Below are positions 43,494 through 54,929 of a stretch of DNA of 64,000 bases, piece after piece. The position numbers and the translations under genes were made by a program. Below the pieces are notes generated by a model, which was not told where the DNA came from, did no database searches, and saw only the letters and a program-made list of their open reading frames with translations. Location: contig WNNJ02003349.1 of NCBI GenBank assembly GCA_012934845.2, positions 1 to 64,000 on the forward strand, in the 5' to 3' direction. Positions within the stretch are counted from its first letter, which is position 1, and each line of letters opens with the position of its first letter. Origin of the DNA: Pomphorhynchus laevis. Lineage: Eukaryota > Acanthocephala > Palaeacanthocephala > Echinorhynchida > Pomphorhynchidae.

Positions 43494-44377
43494 ATCACGA
43501 TCCTCGTAGAATCGGGAAAGATTCCTAGCAAGAGCCCTCTTTTATACCATAACAATATGATTAGATATTGTTATGGGTCTTGTGTCATTAGCATTCGACA
43601 CCCATCTTCCCTTCGCAAGAAACACCACCCTTCCGACCGCAATATCGCACCAAGCTGCTAAAGGTTCCCCTAGCATCTTGGTAGTGATATCCGTCCGAAT
43701 TTTATCGACGATCAATTTAGTCGCAGCAGAACATGCCGAAGCTCCGTTAGATGAAATCTTCGGCACGACTGGCCACACATATAATGTCGTCGACAATGAT
43801 GTCATCTTGTGAAATCTCGATGGTCGATAGCAAGAGTTTCATCTGGACACTCATCATTTTCCTCTCAGCCCATACCTCAGAATTGGCTAGGTGCTTCATT
43901 CTTAGTTCATGAAGTACAAACTCAAAACCCTTATAGGATATCCACTTAGAAGATGCTACCCTCCAAGAACGGAAGGTGGTTCGCCATATAGTTTGCCACC
44001 ATTCCTTTGAAAAATTCTTGTAGGACAACAACTTCTTAGCGTCTACCCTCTGTTCCAACTCTTGAATTTCATTTTTAGCAGATCCATTTGAGCGATTCTC
44101 CTAGATGAAGGATTCGCATCCGTTCGTAAACCCCAGAGAATACGTTTCAAATGAAGAGCATTGCATGTTTACTTGATGTTCTGAGGTCGTTTATTCGTTA
44201 AGAATTTATTTGCATTGTTAAAAATGGCATTATTCAAAATTAGTAAATTATTTGATTTTTTATTTTGTCATTAAAAAATTTTACGATATTGGTAAAATTA
44301 ATTCTATTATTTAAACTTATCATTACTTCTTTAATTGCTTTATTGAATGCTTGTATACCGGCTCGTGTAGGTTGAAA

Positions 44378-45041
44378 TCAAATTTTGAAAACTAGTTCCG
44401 CCTTCCACGACCAATATACAAGTTTATGTCCATCGTTAAAAGAATCTGGCAGCAAATTCTGCTGCCATTTCATTTTGAATTTAGTATTTTTATTTTGTAT
44501 TGCAAAATCTAATGTGGAGCAATATTTATTCCGACGACGGATGAATGTCCTTTCCGTGGGACATGTGATCTCTCCTGCTGGGGCGATCATATTGCCCACC
44601 CGAGACCCTCCGTCGTCGTTAACATATCATATTAAAAACTGAGCAACCAAATTGAATATCTTCAACAGCATAGACCGAATCTCTCTCCTCCCCCTTTTCG
44701 AATCACAGGCACCGGCTTGATGTAACAATTTGCTACATAAACTGGGCGTCTGGAGATGAAAAACTGAGGAGTTGGAATGAACCTACTTCGCTAGTGCCAT
44801 GCGATAGTAAAGATGCGCAAAATCGCTTCTTTACCAACGACACCAAAAAGAGTTTCATTCAGAGACCCTTCGCAGACACAAATGTGTCGGAGTCGTCGAT
44901 CTCTCTGCCAAATATCTTCAATTGATCGGGTGATCTCGCTTCCTGAAAGAGAAGCACATCCGCCTGAATGAGACTGAAATACTGTATCAGGTTCTTAACA
45001 GAACCTATATTCCAACTCATCAGGCAGATGTCTTCAAGCAA
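44378..45041 (-). pseudogene. LINE-C endonuclease (EEP/APE-like)
   Basis: 45,041-44,859 starts MLEDICLMSWNIGSVKNLIQ then ADVLLFQEARSPDQL, the N and E metal-site blocks. It is interrupted, and 44,599-44,378 gives the GNMIAPAGEITCPTERTFIR part and DGHKLVYW (the catalytic His block). Broken by stops between the two. Confidence 0.65.
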
Positions 45042-46000
45042 AGAAAATTCAATTCTTCGTTTTTTTTTCTTGCATAAGAAGCTTTTTGCCAGGAACTGCC
45101 CCTCCTACTCGACACCACCCGAAGTGATTCAGATAACGTCAGTCCCTTAAGAGCAGTCCCAGTTACCTTAATCGAAGGACCCTCAGAATCAGTCGATACT
45201 ACGGAACAATATTCCACAGTATTGCCCTCACTCTGAGAGCGTTCTATTTTCGTTTGTGACAAATCGTTAAAACGATTGAAAGTAGTCACCGAAATCGATG
45301 ACTTCTCTTTCTCCTGTTTCATCGATTTGTACTTGTTTAATGTTGCTGCGTTCAGCTCCGATTTGAATGTCTTCAAATCAGATTCATTAACTACGACATC
45401 TTTTTTAGTTTAGCGTTTTTCTGCCTTAAGACAGCCATTTCATTTTCAAGAGCAAGTGCTCTTTCGATCAACATTGCTGCTTGTCCAGCATGTTGATCCA
45501 GAGAGTGACTTTTGACCGCTTTAACATATGATTGAGCCTCCTCACAAGCCTTTTTGTTCTCATCGATTACCTAGGCTAAGTAAGACTTGAACTCTGAACA
45601 AACGTGCGAGTACGCCTCATGAGGTTGCTCACAGTTTGCACATTAAGGTTTTTTGTTTTTGTTTAGGTATGATTGCGTGTCATGTTTCTTCTCTGCAGTG
45701 GACGCAACGCGGTGACACCTCTCTACACATGTTCGAAAAATGTCCCCAGCGTTGACACCTGTAGCACAGCGAATACCGAAAAGCAGCATCGTCTTCGTCG
45801 AATATCTTTACAGATATTCGATGTCCGCAGATGGTGCTTCCACTTTCTTTTATTTTTTAAACTACATACAGTTCCTTTTAATAGAAAGGAACTATATGAT
45901 TAATTAAAAGATTTGCATGCGTTTAGAATTCCTACATCATATTGATGTAAGAATTATTCCACGTCTTCCTTCTCTGCAAATGACGGGATATCACTAAGGA
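45020..46000 (-). pseudogene. LINE-C ORF1 (gag-like) with zinc knuckles
   Basis: From about 45,800 to 45,600 the minus strand gives a knuckle block and CANCEQPHEAYSHVC, then a coiled-coil-like helix near 45,500-45,420 (SHSLDQHAGQAAMLIERALA). The open C-terminal stretch 45,376-45,020 is rich in Ser, Lys and Glu. It overlaps the endonuclease frame start by about 20 bases, as LINE ORFs often do. Frame-broken. Confidence 0.55.
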
Positions 46001-46619
46001 TGGTCGTCACTTGTGGAGAAATGTCGATAATTTCTGTACTCTCCTCTCCAACAAAAGCCGCTTTGAATTTACCTTCAAATCTAAGCTTTTGAAAGAGATT
46101 CGGTAAAACTTATCTCTTTTGAAAAACCGTTCGAAGATTTCTCCTCGAACAGTTTTTCTTATTTCCCTTTCTATTTCTCTTATTTTGTTGTTGAAATTAT
46201 TGTTCTCTTTACATGTTATTTTAAGTGCGAAAAATCTTGCTTTATAGGCAAGAGTCTCTTTTACACTGAAGATTCTTCTATATTTTTTAAATTTTCCTCT
46301 AGCTGGGAAGAAGATTTTCTCTTCCCAACTGGTTTATGACGATTAATTCCTTCCAAATGTACTTATATTAGATGTATATATAAATAAATAAATAAAAACA
46401 AAAGAAAACAAAAAGCAAATACAAAATACAAAGATCAAAAAAATAAACTATATCAACAGCAAAAACTCACCTCTCAGCTACCAATATAGACCTTGATTCC
46501 GAAAACTTGAACTTTGGATAACGCAGAAGTTAGTTTCAAATAGAATACGCTTTGATTTTCCGATTGCTACTCAAAACGTTTGAACGAGTTACATTAAAAT
46601 AATCTAAACATGTATTTAT

Positions 46620-46775
46620 ATGCTGTGACTCGCTAAATCGATAAAAGAAAAAATACAGCGAAAGAAAGTGATCAAACAGTAAAAACATCACATAATAAAG
46701 TAAAACAAAACATTATCAACCATAAGAACAAAAATAAAACAGCAAAACACAAAATTATAACAATTAGATATAACG
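46620..46775 (-). mobile_element. PLE 3' end fragment, right of LINE-C
   Basis: Nearly identical to 47,608-47,735 (AAAAAATACAGCGAAAGAAA, ACATCACATAATAAAGTAAA). See the partner at 42,165-42,300. Confidence 0.65.
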
Positions 46776-46935
46776 TGGCCTAGAACGTGGTCGTACCATT
46801 GTAGTCGCCTTTCGCGAGTTTATTGAAACAGCATTTCATAATGTTGATGCGACGGTTTTATACGGCTGGCTTGTCACGATGTCTATTGCCAACCCTCTTT
46901 ATTTCTCAGCCCGGGTTTGGGACCGGTCATGGCGG

Positions 46936-47190
46936 AGTTAAAATCGAATACATCATAAATTATTTATTAGTCAAATAATAAAAATTGACTTTTATTTTAA
47001 ATATTAACTTTATATATCTGTTATATAAAATCTTATATTATTTGTAAAACTAGCCAGTTATATAACCAGCCAGATATATAAATATAAATTATATAAAATC
47101 TGATAATTATTTATTATTTATAATCATTTATTTTTAATTTATATATAGTATAAAACACGTAGAGTTAGTTAGCTGATCTAATTTATCCAT
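46936..47190 (+). repeat. Naiad terminal repeat 3' half, copy l
   Basis: TTATTTATTAGTCAAATAAT, the AT-rich half and GAGTTAGTTAGCTGATCTAA. The hammerhead-word half is replaced by unrelated, GC-richer DNA (46,776-46,935) that I cannot assign. Confidence 0.65.
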
Positions 47191-47439
47191 TATGCTACGT
47201 CTATCAGAAATGTTAAGGATAATCAAGGTCTAGTCTGGTAACATCTCGTATGAGTTAGTTTTTATCGGATAGACTTTTAAATGATTTTTCTTAATTAGAA
47301 ATTTATAAAATGCCGCTGGGTTTTCTTTTTACATTGTCTTTACTGTTAGGCTAACCGCTTATATTCTTATTATTCCGCAACTCATGTATCGACATGGTAT
47401 ACTTATGTATCACCGTTTTTTATCAAATCAATTTTTATC

Positions 47440-47485
47440 AAATCAGCTAACTGCGTCTACATATTTAATATAATTATAAAATAAA
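47440..47485 (-). repeat. Naiad terminal repeat tip, copy m
   Basis: TCAAATCAGCTAACTGCGTC is the reverse complement of the TR end; only ~45 bases remain, abutting a PLE 3' end. Confidence 0.55.
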
Positions 47486-48115
47486 TAAATGTTAATTTAT
47501 AGGAACAAAGGGAAATCAAATCAAAGACCAAAGGAATTATTCAATATTTCAATGACAACTACCATCATCGGGAAAAAAGAAAATTGTTACAAAAGATAAA
47601 ATTGATGAAAGAAAAAATACACAGCGAAAGAAAGCGATCAAACAGTAAAAACATCACATAATAAAGTAAAACAAAACATTATCAACAATAAGAACAAAAA
47701 TAAAACAGTAAAACACAAAATTATAACAATTAGATAATAAAATTGACCATAAAAAATTATCAATAATAAAATTATTATTTAATACAAAATCTAGAATGCA
47801 AACCGATATTACTATAGATAGTCAAAAACAGAAAGATATTAATTATATTTTAACTTAAAATTATAGTCCGGTTTATTATTAGCCATTAAGTTAGATTATA
47901 CGTGGTAAATAATTGCTTTCGTAAGACAACACAATAGCGATCTGAAAATAAATGGTATGATTAGGTGATGTACAATGAAGAGCAATGACACTGGAAACAG
48001 TTCCTTTTTGTAGATTATAGACGTGTTGTTTGATTCTTTTAGATAAACATTGTCCAGTCTGGGAAATATAGACAGTCACAGTCCGAGCAAGGTATTTTAT
48101 AAACAATTGACTATC
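47486..48115 (-). mobile_element. PLE GIY-YIG C-terminus and 3' UTR (minus)
   Basis: The open stretch 48,106-47,891 reads TVYISQTGQCLSKRIKQHVY then NHTIYFQIAIVLSYESNYLP, the second half of a PLE nuclease with the Glu-containing helix. It is followed by ~400 bases of AT-rich 3' UTR, which is the sequence that forms the palindrome arms at 33-34 kb and flanks LINE-C. The front half of the nuclease and the RT are missing. Confidence 0.7.
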
Positions 48116-48119
48116 TACT

Positions 48120-48860
48120 AGATAAATCTTTAGGCTTTAATAAGTTATGCATTTTAGGCTATTTTTTTATTAAAAATGCAAACTGTTCATACTTAAGAAC
48201 AGTTGTCAGTTCATGAGGTTGGGCCTAATTTTACCCCAGCATCTGGATATCTTGAACATAAATTAGTGGCTGAGTTAAAGAAGAAACTTATTAGGGCTGT
48301 GAATGTTGTGATTGGCTGGGATAATTTTCTTAGCTTTAATTAGAAATCTACGATGAGTAATTGTAGTTGGAATAATGCTCTTAATAGATCGTTGGTAAAT
48401 TGAGGAAGACGCTTGATCTTCTGTGTATTATCGTCTCTAAAGCTGACAAAGAAAATAAATTTGTCGTATTAAAAAGAGCGAATATATATATTAATGGGAA
48501 TGACCGTACTGAACTGCGATAAGTTTAAAAGCTTATCACATGACCCTACCGCCGCGTCTAGGCAGAGTGATTTTAACAAATTTGTTAAGCCACTTTTTAC
48601 CAAACACAAAGTACCGCAAACGTTTGTGAAATCTTATACGACTATTAACTCAAAGCCTGGCTTTTTATACATGTTACCTAAAACGCATCAAGTTATGCAT
48701 TCGTGAAGACCTTTATTCGCCTCATATGCTACATTTGCTTACTAGCTGTCTAAGTATGTCGCCTCGATGTTGCGGGACCACATTACTATGTGGTCCCGCA
48801 ACATCGGGACCGCACAGTAATGTGGTGCCAGTCTAAAGATACACTATATCTAAAGACACA
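48120..48860 (+). mobile_element. PLE RT N-terminal region (plus)
   Basis: The plus reading has IVSKADKENKFVVLKRANIY (about 48,425), then 48,494-48,706 KFKSLSHDPTAASRQSDFNK and NSKPGFLYMLPKTHQVMHS (the PLE block LYGLPKxHK), then YVASMLRDHI. It stops at the hairpin of 48,765-48,806. It is divergent from the neighbouring minus PLE piece, with which it is head to head. Confidence 0.66.
48765..48806. repeat. Perfect 19-bp inverted repeat at a PLE breakpoint
   Basis: CGATGTTGCGGGACCACAT (48,765-48,783), spacer TACT, exact reverse complement 48,788-48,806. GC-rich in an AT-rich setting, and exactly where the RT reading ends. Confidence 0.9.
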
Positions 48861-48869
48861 CTATAGAAA

Positions 48870-49570
48870 CAGAAACCGGTCTAACGATATGAATGCTGAT
48901 GACTGTGATGATTTCCGAAACCCAGTAATGTCCGTTTTGACCGTTTACTTATGAGTAACGACTATAATGCCGTATCACTCTGCGATCCGGGGACCGGATT
49001 AAATTATATAGATTGTTTTAGATATATAAAAATTAGATTTTAATTATATATATCCCGATTTCAATCAATCTTCATGATCCCGTACGAAACAATCTACAAT
49101 TTTAGCATGTTTGAAATCTTATTAATTCGAGAAGATATCCGAGCAAGAGATGAACAAGGTAAATGGAGTTTTTAAGTTGAACAAAAAAGGAAGGGAGCTT
49201 CCCCCTATTCCTAAAACTACAAACTTGGTCATTATTAAACTACTGGTTCCGATTGAAAGAAAGAACTTTTTTAATGTTTTCTTACGAAATTTTTCACTTC
49301 AATTTAAAAATAGAATTATATTTAATAAAATTAACTAAATATTATGAGAATGAAATAAAGATCTCGTATTATATAGAATACCTGGCAAAGGCATACGTTT
49401 CTTATTTTCAAAATAATTACCTCGACAAAGGTACAATTAACTTCAAACGTATTCAGGCATCGTTGAAGATAAACAATATACATACGTTTCCCCCAAGTGA
49501 AAACATAATCTCACTTGAAAAACTGCTCCACATATCTAAAATACGCTTTATAAATGATAAAAAAAGGTAA
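48870..49570 (+). other. Unassigned stretch with two overlapping short frames
   Basis: 49,150-49,338 (62 codons) and 49,253-49,570 (105 codons) are Lys/Asn/Ile-rich frames without recognised motifs. They lie just before the ORF1 of LINE-A copy 2 and could be its N-terminal part, but AT-richness alone makes such frames likely. Confidence 0.35.
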
Positions 49571-49759
49571 CCCTACTCCTATAGCTTTCGCTTATGCATC
49601 CTTGGAAGACGTGTCGCGGCTTTCGCATTCAAAGTTTAACCCATTTTGGGACATAATTTGACTTTTACATTACCGAGTCATTGACTTATCCCCACTGCAG
49701 CACCTGCCATCAATGGGACACTGAGCCAGCAAATGTATGAGCCCACAAACTTGTGGAAT

Positions 49760-50242
49760 ATGCGGTTCCACCGACAATCACGAAGAATGTCTGGTCAAAG
49801 CAAAGTGCTCCAACTGTAGTGGTGACCACCCAGCGCAGTCGCGCAAATCCAATCGAGGCACAAGGTAAATGCCGGCAACGACTTAACTTTTACTCAAGCC
49901 TCCCATCAGACGATAATTGAATCTAATTCTGAAACTAAGTCCAACGACAAAGATATGACATACTACATTGGCTGCAGATTAAAAGCAGCAATGCCTCAAG
50001 TTGAAGGTATGATTAGTGAATCATTGAGAAATCTCTTACAAAATTTAAACCTACCTACCGCAACAAAGACTAATAACAAGAAGAAAGTCTCAAACAAGAA
50101 GACTGACCCATTTCAAACAGTCACAGCTTTAAAACTAGCTAAGAGAGACCAGAATAACTGGACTGTGACCACTCCCGGATCTACTATGGGAGATGATGAT
50201 ATGCCAGGTGAGCAAGTGCCACACCCTAGTCAGGCAAGATAG
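49760..50242 (+). pseudogene. LINE-A copy 2 ORF1
   Basis: TCGICGSTDNHEECLVKAKC and CSNCSGDHPAQSRKS give one full and one degraded CCHC knuckle (the last Cys is Ser). After a frame change the open stretch 49,955-50,242 has AAMPQVEGMISESLRNLLQN and a Lys-rich segment ending EQVPHPSQAR. Copy 1 keeps the end of the equivalent protein. Confidence 0.6.
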
Positions 50243-51803
50243 TGAAGGGAAACGTTCTCACTCCTGGTTCGGACTAGGAAGAGGCATCTCACTCCAGCTA
50301 AATCAATACACTGCAAATTAATCAAGAACCATTTTCACTAAATATCGTTTAGTGGAATTCGGGAGGTGCTTCTGCCCTTAGCCTTTTATCTGGTAGATAT
50401 GCATGTGGTATAGTCTTCCAGGAGACGCGGTCTATTTGACTTCCTCAGCACATTACTCGATTTATCCCTAAGCACATCTACACCCACTATACTCCGTACA
50501 TAACCCCACCTCACTCCTCTTCTTCTCAAGGTCTCTAAACCCTAGTTAAATGCTCCTTAAGATATTCCCACCCGTTAAAATACTCTTGTCCAGCCCTGTC
50601 TTTTTTAGCTATATCACTCTGTAAAAACGGTAAACGCATCAGTATAGCCAATATCTACATCCGTCCAGGGGAGATTCTCAAGAACCGTAAGCTCCTTGAC
50701 CTTATTTTGGGTAGTAGCTATGATATGTTACTTGGTGATTTCAACGACAGAACTGGTCGTTAGATTAATGCAGCATTTCGCAGAGCCAGGAATGACTATC
50801 TTATTCACAAACCACCGTCCCCCACCTTTCATTGCTCAACAACAAATTCTCTCTTCGACATATTACTGCTTCATAAGATGTGGTTGTTGAAATCCATCTG
50901 TACTGAGCAGTCGCGCCAACAACATACCACCTCTCATGACCTAAATTGCTGGCGGATAGAAGAAGATACGTTGCTTAGAAGGAGGTTTCACTTTGATCCC
51001 ATCAGAGTGGCTTTTTTCAGGTAGCTATACAACTCTTCGCCAGGATTGGTAATGAGAGTTTGACTGAATTTAATTTCTACATATCATCGCAAGCTACCGC
51101 GTTGCTTTCGACTACCTATAAAGGTCGTATTTACAATTCCACTCCAACAAAACTCAAGGTTATGGCTAAAATGCTTCACCTTCCCAATATCACTGTTTCC
51201 GCCAAACAGGCCCTCTTGAATGAATACTGGAGCTCTAGATATAGGTTCCAGCTGAGCAGGGATAGAGCGAGCCTTGCTCACCCTAATCCTTCTCAGTCTT
51301 CCTTTTGGAAGATACTCAAGGAAGAAACGTTTGTCTGCTGAAAAGATAGGGCTGTGGGTTGGATTGGGAGCATTGACCTTGACAGAGTATTAGAAGAGTC
51401 ACTATCCCTACATAACTATGGGGCGACTCAATCTCCCCAACCAATCCCGTCTTGGGGTGGCTTCAGGAGTAGGGACTTATCTGTTACAGATATCCTTAAC
51501 TCTTTAGGTCCACTCCCGGGCACCTCCCAATCCGTCGCTCCACTATCTTCTCGAGTCTGTCAGCTTTTGACAGCCGATAAAAGAAGATAAGTGGCCATCA
51601 CAATGCTTTTAGTCTTATCATTCGATGTAGCCGGCATCATTGATAGTCGCAGAATTTTTTACCTGAACTTAATCCGGTCTCATGTTTTAAAGATCTGCGA
51701 TCCATTTCGATTCAGAACTCCCTCATCTCCATCTACGAAAAAGCGCTTGCGCATAAAATCCGCGATCATTTTATTAGACGTAATCTAATCCCACCAAGTT
51801 TTC

Positions 51804-52763
51804 ATGGGTTTGTCAAAGAGCGCTCTGTCCATTCAGCAATTGGTGAGGTGCATTAGTTTTGTCGGAATAACAGTCATCAACTTGCTGTGGCTGTTTTCTT
51901 CGATTTTTTTTGCTGCGTTTGATCAAATCTCTATTCCTTTCGTTATCTCTTCTCTTACATCCCTCGGGTTGCCTGCGAGAATTGTTAACAGGGTAGAGAT
52001 ATTGCTGTACACGAAACGGTTCTACTATGAAGACGACCCTGATGCACGTCAGTTCTACCCTGTTACGGGTGGGCGTCAAGGCTCACCACTTTCTCCAATC
52101 TTATATCTTGATGCCTCCATCGAACTATATAAGATATTTAAACGTAATCAACATCTAGTGGTATACGCTGATAATACCACAGCCCTGTTCTCTGGACGCG
52201 GGTGCAAAGATGTAGTCTCTGACATCAGCCGTTTCTTTTTAAGATTAAAAGACCAGCTACCCATATCCTATCTTGTTCTCAATTCTTCTAAATCACAGGT
52301 GGTCGTCTTTCATGGCGCTCCTACCAACAACAAATTGAAGAGATTAGCACTCTCAGCTCTATCCTCCATTTTTGCAAATCAACCACTCCCATTCTTCACA
52401 AGTCGAGTAAAATACCTGGGGTTCACCATTACGATAAACTGGTCAGCGAAAGCTGACCTGGATAGACTTCAACGTATCATTAAGAAAGCTAGTTGGGACT
52501 TAAAACGGGCTCAGCATTTGTCGTTGAATGGGAAAACTCAAGTGTGCCTCTGGGGTACTTGGGCTATCTCTAGATTAGTCTTCTTTTCGAGAGGACGTCC
52601 CTCTGAGCAAAGACTAAGGTTTCTGAAGCTCCTCATTTCGCGATTATCGAGCATAGTCCGCCTTGATTGGATTCTTCGGGAGGTGAATGACCCCGGGTGG
52701 TTCAGTTTGAGAGCGGCGTGCTATGACTGGATGGCTCAGATCCTACTGGACCTGATGCCGTGA
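51804..52763 (+). CDS. LINE-A copy 2 reverse transcriptase, 319-codon open part
   Basis: This part covers motif A in degraded form (FFAAFDQISIPFVI), the finger block ARIVNRVEILLYTKRFYYED, motif B QGSPLSPILYLDAS, motif C VVYADNTTALFSG (second Asp replaced by Asn, so inactive; copy 1 keeps ADD), palm end LVLNSSKSQVVVFHG, thumb SRVKYLGFTITINWSAK and the C-terminal WAISRLVFFSRGRPSEQRLR to the stop. Pieces of the RT N-terminus lie at 51,060-51,800 in other frames. Confidence 0.75.
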   Translation: MGLSKSALSIQQLVRCISFVGITVINLLWLFSSIFFAAFDQISIPFVISSLTSLGLPARIVNRVEILLYTKRFYYEDDPDARQFYPVTGGRQGSPLSPILYLDASIELYKIFKRNQHLVVYADNTTALFSGRGCKDVVSDISRFFLRLKDQLPISYLVLNSSKSQVVVFHGAPTNNKLKRLALSALSSIFANQPLPFFTSRVKYLGFTITINWSAKADLDRLQRIIKKASWDLKRAQHLSLNGKTQVCLWGTWAISRLVFFSRGRPSEQRLRFLKLLISRLSSIVRLDWILREVNDPGWFSLRAACYDWMAQILLDLMP

Positions 52764-52894
52764 AGACATTAGAAGATTGAAATAACATCGATTCTGAATT
52801 TGTTTTCTTTTATTTTTCTGCTGTTTTTATTTTTAAAAACTTTTTTAGCGGTTGTATTTTTATTTAACAAAATCTTTATTGTTATTTATTGTTT

Positions 52895-53790
52895 CCTGAT
52901 TGAAATATAGTGTCGTTTCTATAATACAGAATTTTCTCATTATATAAACATCTAGAAAATGTACAGGAGTAGATATATCTACTGTAAAGTGTAAATGAGA
53001 GCATTTGTTTAGCTCATTAATAAATTAAACAAGGTCATTCTTTCCCGATTTCCATACTACAAATATGTCGTCGACATACCTTATCCAGTGTGCGGGTTTA
53101 ATATTTTGTCTGCATGTGAAAGTTAGTTCTATATAATCCAGGTAAAGTGTTGCAAAACAAGGGGCAAAAGGAGTACCCATCCCTGTACCAACAACCTGAC
53201 GATATAAATTTTTATTGAACTCGAATGTATATCCACTTAAAAATTATATTTAAGAAGGCAGATATAAACTCGCGTTTCATATTTGGTCAATTATTTTTTT
53301 CATTATTATGTCTATAATATATATTCCTTCATTATATGGAATGCTTATAAATAACGACTCTACATCAACCGTGAAAATAATGTCGTCTTTAGCTATATCC
53401 TTTTTAATGTTATTTAAACAATTTATAAAGTCAAATGAATCTTTAACATAGCTATGTGCTTTACAGACTAATGGTTTAAGGAGGTTCTCAATGAATTTTG
53501 ATAGTTTGTTTGTTGGACTTGCAATGTTACTAAATGTGTCTTCCATGGAATGACTCTTTTAATCTATGCGTTTTTGGAATCATATAAAACTTTACTAGTA
53601 TAGTTCTGCATGGTCGAATTTCTGCATATTCTCTAATATCTATAAATTGTCTAGCTATGTATATATAGAGCAAATTGACAACTGTTTTTTCTTTTGTATA
53701 ACACTCGCTATTGTGAAGCGGATATATGAAGACAATGTTAGTTGACGATTGCCCTCATTAATTAAGTCAATTTTGTTAATCGTAAATTAC
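52895..53790 (-). mobile_element. PLE reverse transcriptase fragment (minus)
   Basis: Minus reading from about 53,700: REYAEIRPCRTILVKFYMIP, then 53,546-53,277 gives TFSNIASPTNKLSKFIENLL and IIFTVDVESLFISIPYNEGI (motif A). A broken motif B (GTGMGTP-like) is near 53,180 and the motif C region near 53,080 (HWIRYVDDIFVVW-like). It ends where the LINE-A tail begins. Confidence 0.68.
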
Positions 53791-53892
53791 TATATATAAA
53801 TTAGAGGTTTAATTTAACTAAGACTGCCTATTACACTATCTGCTGCTCTCTATACATATAGAATTTCATGTTTTTACAATCCAAGATGGCGT

Positions 53893-53921
53893 ACCTTTTC
53901 GGCTTTTGGAAGCCTCATCAG
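53893..53921 (-). ncRNA. Half hammerhead core at a PLE terminus
   Basis: Minus strand: CTGATGA, stem GGCT/AGCC with loop TCCAAA, then GAAAAGG. Standard strand order; it lies upstream (5') of the minus-strand PLE RT, the expected place for its terminal repeat. The cleavage strand was not identified. Confidence 0.6.
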
Positions 53922-54569
53922 TTGCAGCACATACAATGCATACACATTAAAAACATACCATATATAGATTATAGCAGAAAGAATTCACTAACTGCTAATT
54001 GAATGACGTGCTTGCGCTTTCGAAGTCAATGTAATGCAGTGAATTCTTTTAACTGCAAAATAATTTGGTTCGATTCCTGGTTGAATCAAACATCTAATTT
54101 ATTGATTCTTTGAGGTTCCTAGGCAGCAGTAATATTTCTTTTGTAATTTATTACATTGATCATTTAATGATACCGCTGATGTCTACTACATTGACATGAA
54201 TTCACTGCATTAGTAAGTTATATTGAAATTACTAATTTTTAAGTTATAATTTATGTGATCACATATATTGTAACTATATCACATATATTGTAAATAAATA
54301 TCATATATTGTAAATTTGTAATCAAATAATGGATCCTAGTCATCAATTGAACGAGAATTAAATTATATATAAATTGATCGTAAAATAGAAAACAGGCAAG
54401 ACAAATATTTCTTTATTTCAACTTTTAGCCTCTCGGCTTCGTTAGGAAAATTGTAATAAGTAAATTAATATTCCAGATACTTAAGTATCTAAGTTTCTGG
54501 GATAACAACGCCGAAACGTCAATAAAATCTTTTGTATTTCTTCATTGTTTTGATTAACAAACTGATATA

Positions 54570-54870
54570 TATATAATTTAAGAGCTGAACGGTTCACATT
54601 GTGCTCCGGGAGTTTACAAGCTACAGTTTTATAATCAATAATTTTGCCAAAGACCGGAGTTCGATTACAAGCAGAGCAGACTTCGTTATCACTCCTAGAC
54701 GATCTGATGGTAGCCGGCAGCACTCATCAGTAGGGTGAACTACCATCAGTCGTTTCGGCTGCCTTGTGATATATTTAAAATGCATCTCCGAGAATTCGCT
54801 GACGTAGTAGCATGGGCATAGCTTCAATAAACAAACCACGTGCTTTCCGGATCATCCTAATTTATTCGGC
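54570..54870 (-). repeat. Hammerhead-bearing terminal repeat, unit 1
   Basis: About 300 bases nearly identical to 54,930-55,215, spaced 358 bases. The minus strand carries all three hammerhead strands in rearranged order (54,689-54,763). The ends resemble PLE termini (the minus strand continues to ATTGACGTTTCGGCG at 54,515). Confidence 0.8.
54689..54763 (-). ncRNA. Order-scrambled hammerhead, unit 1
   Basis: The minus strand from 54,763 reads GGCAGCC, GAAA, CGACTGATGGTAG (stem II 3', core, stem III 3'); TCACCCTA, CTGATGA, GTGCTGCC (stem I 3', core, stem II 5'); CTACCATCAGATCGTC, TAGGAGTGA (stem III 5' plus cleavage GTC, stem I 5'). Stem III pairs over 10 + 3 bp, stem I over 8 bp with one bulged A and stem II over 7 bp with one bulged U. 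All core bases are present. The order is c-b-a instead of a-b-c, with 0-2-base joins, so a single unit cannot close all stems. Confidence 0.65.
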
Positions 54871-54929
54871 AGGAAATTTTATTGCTGTCGTTGGTTGTTT
54901 TCTCGCATGATCCTTTGAGGATACATTTT

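Larger units (their letters stand above)
42640..46370 (-). mobile_element. LINE-C: APE-type non-LTR retrotransposon (minus), ORF1-EN-RT
   Basis: Minus strand, 5' to 3': an ORF1 with two zinc-knuckle-like blocks near 45.75-45.6 kb (CREVSPRCVHCREE and CANCEQPHEAYSHVC) and a charged C-terminus (45,020-45,376); endonuclease (45,041-44,378); RT (44,058-42,678). The plan is like LINE-A but the sequence is different. It lies inside a PLE 3' end. Frames are broken in ORF1 and between EN and RT, while the RT palm is intact over 271 codons. Clade uncertain (I/Jockey/R1 group). Confidence 0.75.
49575..52890 (+). mobile_element. LINE-A copy 2, near full length
   Basis: Same family as 3,313-6,400 but longer at the 5' end. 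ORF1 has knuckles CGICGSTDNHEEC and CSNCSGDHPAQS (49,760-49,850) and a Lys-rich tail to 50,242. The endonuclease is at 50,335-50,960 (WNSGGASALSLLSGR, LLGDFNDRTGR). RT is at 51,060-52,763, and the 3' tail ends AACAAAATCTTTATTG at 52,880. At its 3' side it abuts a minus-strand PLE RT, so like copy 1 it lies next to or inside a PLE. Frames are broken in ORF1, EN and before motif A. Confidence 0.8.

Noticed and set aside
54060-54085. GGTTCGATTCC, an exact tRNA B-box word, as evidence for a tRNA or tRNA-derived SINE
   Set aside because: The T-arm pairs poorly and no A box or acceptor stem is found at the right distance.
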